Shown in pieces: positions 6,226 to 8,650 of a DNA stretch of 8,650 bases; positions within the stretch are counted from its first letter, which is position 1, and the number at the start of each line of letters is the position of its first letter. Where the stretch lies: assembly GCA_900549245.1 (NCBI GenBank), contig URNQ01000064.1, positions 1-8,650 of the forward strand. The letters run 5' to 3'. A program made the translations under genes and the position numbers. The notes below the pieces were generated by a model. The model was not told the origin of the DNA and made no database searches. It worked only from the letters and a program-made list of their open reading frames with translations. The DNA comes from an uncultured Collinsella sp. (GTDB taxonomy: Bacteria; Actinomycetota; Coriobacteriia; Coriobacteriales; Coriobacteriaceae).

Positions 6226-7104
6226 TTATTTGCCCGCGGTGACGGTGCCGGATTGCGAAGGGGCGACGACCTTGAGCGGCTTTACGAGAGAATCCTCGTG
6301 CGAAGCCGGCGTGGCTATCTCTTCGTTTTTGGCTTTGGTGGACTCGGAGCGAGTGATTTCCTCATCGAGTGCATCGATGTCGGCGTCCTCGACCACGGCA
6401 TTGAGCGACTCAAAAACGCGGTTCTTGAGCAGCGCAGTGTGCACACCCTCGGTCAGGTCGTGAAGCTTCTTAAACGCACGCTCGAGCTTGGCGTCGCGCT
6501 CGTCATCGGAGGTATCCATTCCGAGCATGCTCACGAGCACCTGCTCAAACATCGAGGACTCGCGGTTGGCGGAAGACACGTACTGACGCAGGTTGCGGGG
6601 CTCGATATGGAAGCGTGACAGCTCGGAGCAGTAGCGGATGATTGGAAAATCGCGACCATCGACGAGCTCACGATTCTGCGGACTCTTGATGATGCGAATG
6701 AGGTCGTTCTCGGCGAGCGAGCGGATAAACGAGATCTCGACGCCCAGCATATCGGGAATGGTCTCAATGGGATGCAGCTTTTGCTTAGTCTCCTTGGGCT
6801 CCGTCTTGAGCGGAACATCGGACAGCAAGCCCACCTCGTAAGCGAGCGTTGACAGGTCCGTGGCGTTTTCCAAGCGCTGCTTAATCACGTTGAGCGGCAT
6901 GTAGCGGGTCTTCTGCAAATGCAGGATGACCTCCAGGCGATCAACGTCCTCCTTAGAGTACTGACGGTATCCCTTAGGCGTACGATGAGGGGTAATGAGC
7001 CCCTCATCTTCTAGAAATCTAATTTTTGAGTTCGAAAGATCGGGGTATGCGCCTCGAAGTAGGTTGACGACTTGGCCGATACTCAGATAGTTGCGTTCGG
7101 CCAT
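6226..7104 (-). CDS. MerR-family regulator, FtsR / Rv1828 type
   Basis: A DNA-binding protein of 292 residues. A MerR helix-turn-helix occupies about 6-75: YLSIGQVVNLLR, then SNSKIRFLEDEGLITPHRTPKGYRQYS given in parts, with KIRFLEDEGLI and KGYRQY as the recognisable pieces, then EDVDRLEVILHLQ. The middle and C-terminal parts lack metal-binding cysteines, and the tail (about 255-292) is charged and low-complexity. The position right after a GarA-like FHA gene is the arrangement of odhI-ftsR in Corynebacterium and garA-Rv1828 in Mycobacterium, where FtsR regulates ftsZ and growth; assignment to this type therefore rests on domain plus synteny. TAG of the FHA gene is 3 nt from this ATG, so translation is probably coupled. 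Direct target genes here are unknown. Confidence 0.85.
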   Translation of the reverse strand: MAERNYLSIGQVVNLLRGAYPDLSNSKIRFLEDEGLITPHRTPKGYRQYSKEDVDRLEVILHLQKTRYMPLNVIKQRLENATDLSTLAYEVGLLSDVPLKTEPKETKQKLHPIETIPDMLGVEISFIRSLAENDLIRIIKSPQNRELVDGRDFPIIRYCSELSRFHIEPRNLRQYVSSANRESSMFEQVLVSMLGMDTSDDERDAKLERAFKKLHDLTEGVHTALLKNRVFESLNAVVEDADIDALDEEITRSESTKAKNEEIATPASHEDSLVKPLKVVAPSQSGTVTAGK

Positions 7105-7107
7105 GCC

Positions 7108-7542
7108 CTACTCACCGGTTTCGATGCGCTCCGGCGTGCTCTCGTGGTAGATGAGCGTAAACGTACCGATCTGGACGGAAGAACCGTCGTGCAGCGGGGC
7201 TGCATTGACGATGGCACCGTCGACCCAGGTGCCATTGAGCGAGCCCAAGTCCTCGATGCGAGCGCCGAGGCCCTCGCGGATAATGCGCGCGTGGCTGCGC
7301 GATACGGTCATGTCATTGAGGAAGATGCCGTTCGCAGGATCGCGGCCGATGGTGGTCACGTCGTCCTCGAGCTCAAAGGCGGCACCAGTCTGCGGACCCT
7401 TGACGATGGACAGAACGGGGGCGGTGATGCGCACGTTGGCCATGAGGTCGGGAACGGTGACGTCGCTTGAAGGCACGCGGAATACGCAGGTAGCGTCAGC
7501 AGTCTTATCATTCTGAGGCATATTGTTAACCATGTTGTCCAT
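7108..7542 (-). CDS. GarA/OdhI-like FHA-domain protein
   Basis: A small cytoplasmic protein of 144 residues with a forkhead-associated domain that binds phosphothreonine peptides. Domain at about 42-134, with GRD (66-68), SRSH (81-84) and GSLNGT (100-105), the residues that contact phosphothreonine. The N-terminal stretch DATCVFR (16-22) aligns with the ETTSVFR switch of mycobacterial GarA, whose phosphorylated threonine binds its own FHA domain and turns off inhibition of 2-oxoglutarate enzymes. Only one threonine (T18) remains here, in the position of the PknB site, while the PknG-site threonine is Ala17. Start 7542 is chosen because AGGGG lies 5 nt upstream; an upstream in-frame TTG at 7575 lacks such a site. 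It lies 66 nt after pgsA and 3 nt before the MerR gene. Its metabolic partners in this organism are unknown. Confidence 0.88.
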   Translation of the reverse strand: MDNMVNNMPQNDKTADATCVFRVPSSDVTVPDLMANVRITAPVLSIVKGPQTGAAFELEDDVTTIGRDPANGIFLNDMTVSRSHARIIREGLGARIEDLGSLNGTWVDGAIVNAAPLHDGSSVQIGTFTLIYHESTPERIETGE

Positions 7543-7608
7543 GACAACCCCTAACTTATCGCGGACGTGCCGCAAATAATGAACCGTACGTAATCATACC
7601 CCAACGAA

Positions 7609-8313
7609 TCAGTCTTCGATTTCAGGGTTCAGAAAGTCGATGTCCTCGTCCTCGGGATGCGCGAGAGCCTGTTTAATGGCCACTCCGCCCTTAATGGAAT
7701 AGATGACAGCCGTGAGCATGGAGAAGATCACGCCGCCGTACACAAAGAAGATGCCGAGGGGCACCGAGCTTCCGTTGAGGCCCGGGAAGGCCGTAAGGGT
7801 TGAAGGTAAAAGATGCAGGCCGTCAATAACGGGGAACCCGAGCAGCATGAGCGAGAAGCCGGTCATGAGCAGTGCAGTGGCAATCTTTCCGGGAAAGACG
7901 ACATCGATGGGGCGACGGTGATAATGACGAACGATAAGCGTGCCGATGCCCAGATAGATGTCGCGGCCAATAATGAGCACGCAGACCCAGATGGGCAGCT
8001 CTCCGCGGACCACCAGCCCAAGTACGCCGGTGAACAGCAGCGCACGGTCGCAGATGGGATCCATGACCTTGCCGAGCCACGAGACCGTCTTGGTCATGCG
8101 GGCGATCTGACCGTCCATCCAGTCGGTAGAGGCGGCGACGGCGTAGATAACGATGGCGATGACGCGGTTGTTATCCGTCACAAACAGGTACAGAAATACC
8201 AGGGTGAGGATCAGGCGCGTAAAGGTGATGAAATTGGAGATCGTAAAGATCTTATTCGACGGGTAATCGGAAGTGCCGATAAGCTCCTTTTTGATCTTCT
8301 TTTTGATGCCCAC
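7609..8313 (-). CDS. pgsA: CDP-alcohol phosphatidyltransferase (PgsA type)
   Basis: An integral membrane enzyme of 234 residues, probably making phosphatidylglycerophosphate from CDP-diacylglycerol and glycerol-3-phosphate, the first step to phosphatidylglycerol and cardiolipin. The full CDP-alcohol phosphotransferase signature is present: D64, D67-G68, A71-R72, then after eight residues G81, D85 and D89. Several hydrophobic membrane segments follow a basic N-terminus (GIKKKIKKEL) and the tail is acidic (HPEDEDIDF). The start is GTG 8313 with GGGGGAG 4 nt upstream; the open frame extends upstream to 8439, but that extension would cross the promoter seen at 8350-8378. A related reaction (another alcohol acceptor, or PgsA2-type cardiolipin synthase) cannot be excluded from the motif alone. 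First gene of the FHA/MerR/apt/NlpC cluster. Confidence 0.88.
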   Translation of the reverse strand: MGIKKKIKKELIGTSDYPSNKIFTISNFITFTRLILTLVFLYLFVTDNNRVIAIVIYAVAASTDWMDGQIARMTKTVSWLGKVMDPICDRALLFTGVLGLVVRGELPIWVCVLIIGRDIYLGIGTLIVRHYHRRPIDVVFPGKIATALLMTGFSLMLLGFPVIDGLHLLPSTLTAFPGLNGSSVPLGIFFVYGGVIFSMLTAVIYSIKGGVAIKQALAHPEDEDIDFLNPEIED

Positions 8314-8349
8314 AGGACTCCCCCGCTGGTTAACGACAAAACTTTCGAT

Positions 8350-8378
8350 ACTATACCCGTTCCGGCGATGTCTATCCA
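8350..8378 (-). promoter_or_regulatory. Candidate pgsA operon promoter
   Basis: On the minus strand TGGATA (8378-8373) and TATAGT (8355-8350) are separated by 17 nt, matching 4 of 6 and 5 of 6 of the -35 and -10 consensus. Transcription would start near 8343, leaving a leader of about 30 nt before the GTG start. This supports the short pgsA start and marks the likely head of the five-gene operon. Confidence 0.6.
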
Positions 8379-8441
8379 GCGTAAGCATAGAGAGTCCAGA
8401 CATATGGAGGATGCTACTGGGTTGTGCGGGATTCTGCATTT

Positions 8442-8498
8442 GTGTACATCAGCCTCTAAATATGACATTTATCGGCATCTTTGATGGCTGATGTACAC
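8442..8498. repeat. 13-bp perfect inverted repeat upstream of pgsA
   Basis: Arms GTGTACATCAGCC (8442-8454) and 8486-8498 are a perfect inverted repeat with a 31-nt interior. The interior contains a near-palindrome TAAATATGACATTTA (8457-8471) and a small CATC-TTT-GATG hairpin (8476-8486). On the plus strand GTTTTG follows the right arm, but no plus-strand gene needs a terminator here. On the minus strand it lies upstream of the pgsA promoter, with no T-run. It could be an operator cluster, a structured RNA end of the gene to the right, or a small repeat. Confidence 0.6.
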
Positions 8499-8650
8499 GT
8501 TTTGATTCGGTGATTACATCGATCGGGAAAGTTGTTGCCTTAAGCAAATTAATCATGATGTGCGGGTCGAGAAGGGTTGGCGCTAAAAGAACCCAACGGC
8601 CGTTACGGCTTCGTTAGAAACGCGCCCCACCATGGATGGTGAACCCGAAA
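8499..8650 (-). other. Right edge; possible 3' end of an unseen gene
   Basis: No complete gene is seen. On the minus strand all three frames are open at the edge and close at 8616-8614, 8605-8603 and 8585-8583, so the last 11 to 21 codons of an upstream gene may lie here, but too little is visible to choose a frame or name it. A near-palindrome TTGCCTTAAGCAA occurs near 8535-8547. A weak GGGTT/AACCC pairing in the minus-strand transcript (8596-8576) is not a convincing terminator. Confidence 0.3.

Noticed and set aside
7813..8484. Plus-strand open frame of 223 residues opposite pgsA
   Set aside because: Asp/His/Arg-rich shadow of membrane-segment codons; the minus strand carries the complete CDP-alcohol phosphotransferase signature.

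Overview
The window looks like a chromosomal segment of an actinobacterium of the Coriobacteriia type, with Collinsella or a close relative the best guess. The reasons are moderately high GC, strong Shine-Dalgarno sites, and a pgsA / GarA-like FHA / FtsR-like MerR gene cluster that is characteristic of Actinobacteria, here next to gut-anaerobe style DegV and DUF1836 genes. The genus is an inference from gene content; no marker gene is present. I see no rRNA, tRNA, CRISPR array, transposase or phage gene.

Layout. 1-263 is a non-coding, repeat-rich end: a perfect 16-bp hairpin, a 29-bp inverted repeat and two 28-bp direct repeats. 264-1565 (-) is an MGDG-synthase-like glycolipid glycosyltransferase. 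It is transcribed divergently from 1684-2622 (+), thioredoxin reductase trxB. After a terminator hairpin comes 2777-3388 (+), a DUF1836 helix-turn-helix protein. It converges on 3462-4328 (-), a DegV-family fatty-acid-binding protein, with one bidirectional terminator between them. From the right, a minus-strand cluster reads pgsA (7609-8313), a GarA/OdhI-like FHA protein (7108-7542), an FtsR-like MerR regulator (6226-7104), apt (5655-6185) and a secreted coiled-coil NlpC/P60 peptidoglycan hydrolase (4495-5622). Gaps are 3 to 66 nt, a promoter is visible upstream of pgsA and a strong intrinsic terminator lies at 4428-4476. It is probably one operon tying phospholipid synthesis, a phospho-switch protein, a cell-division type regulator, purine salvage and wall hydrolysis to shared transcription.

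The most interesting signal is regulatory. A 30-bp dyad element (26/30 identical between copies) lies in the promoter of the DUF1836 gene (2712-2741) and in the promoter region of degV (within 4382-4420, opposite strand). It has the form GGYTAT...ATARCC with a shared AAAACTAGATA core. The simplest reading is that the DUF1836 protein controls its own gene and degV, making a small regulator plus fatty-acid-binding-protein regulon. Other structures that the genes do not explain are a second dyad at the degV transcription start, a 13-bp inverted repeat with internal dyads upstream of pgsA, and the mosaic of inverted and direct repeats at the left edge.
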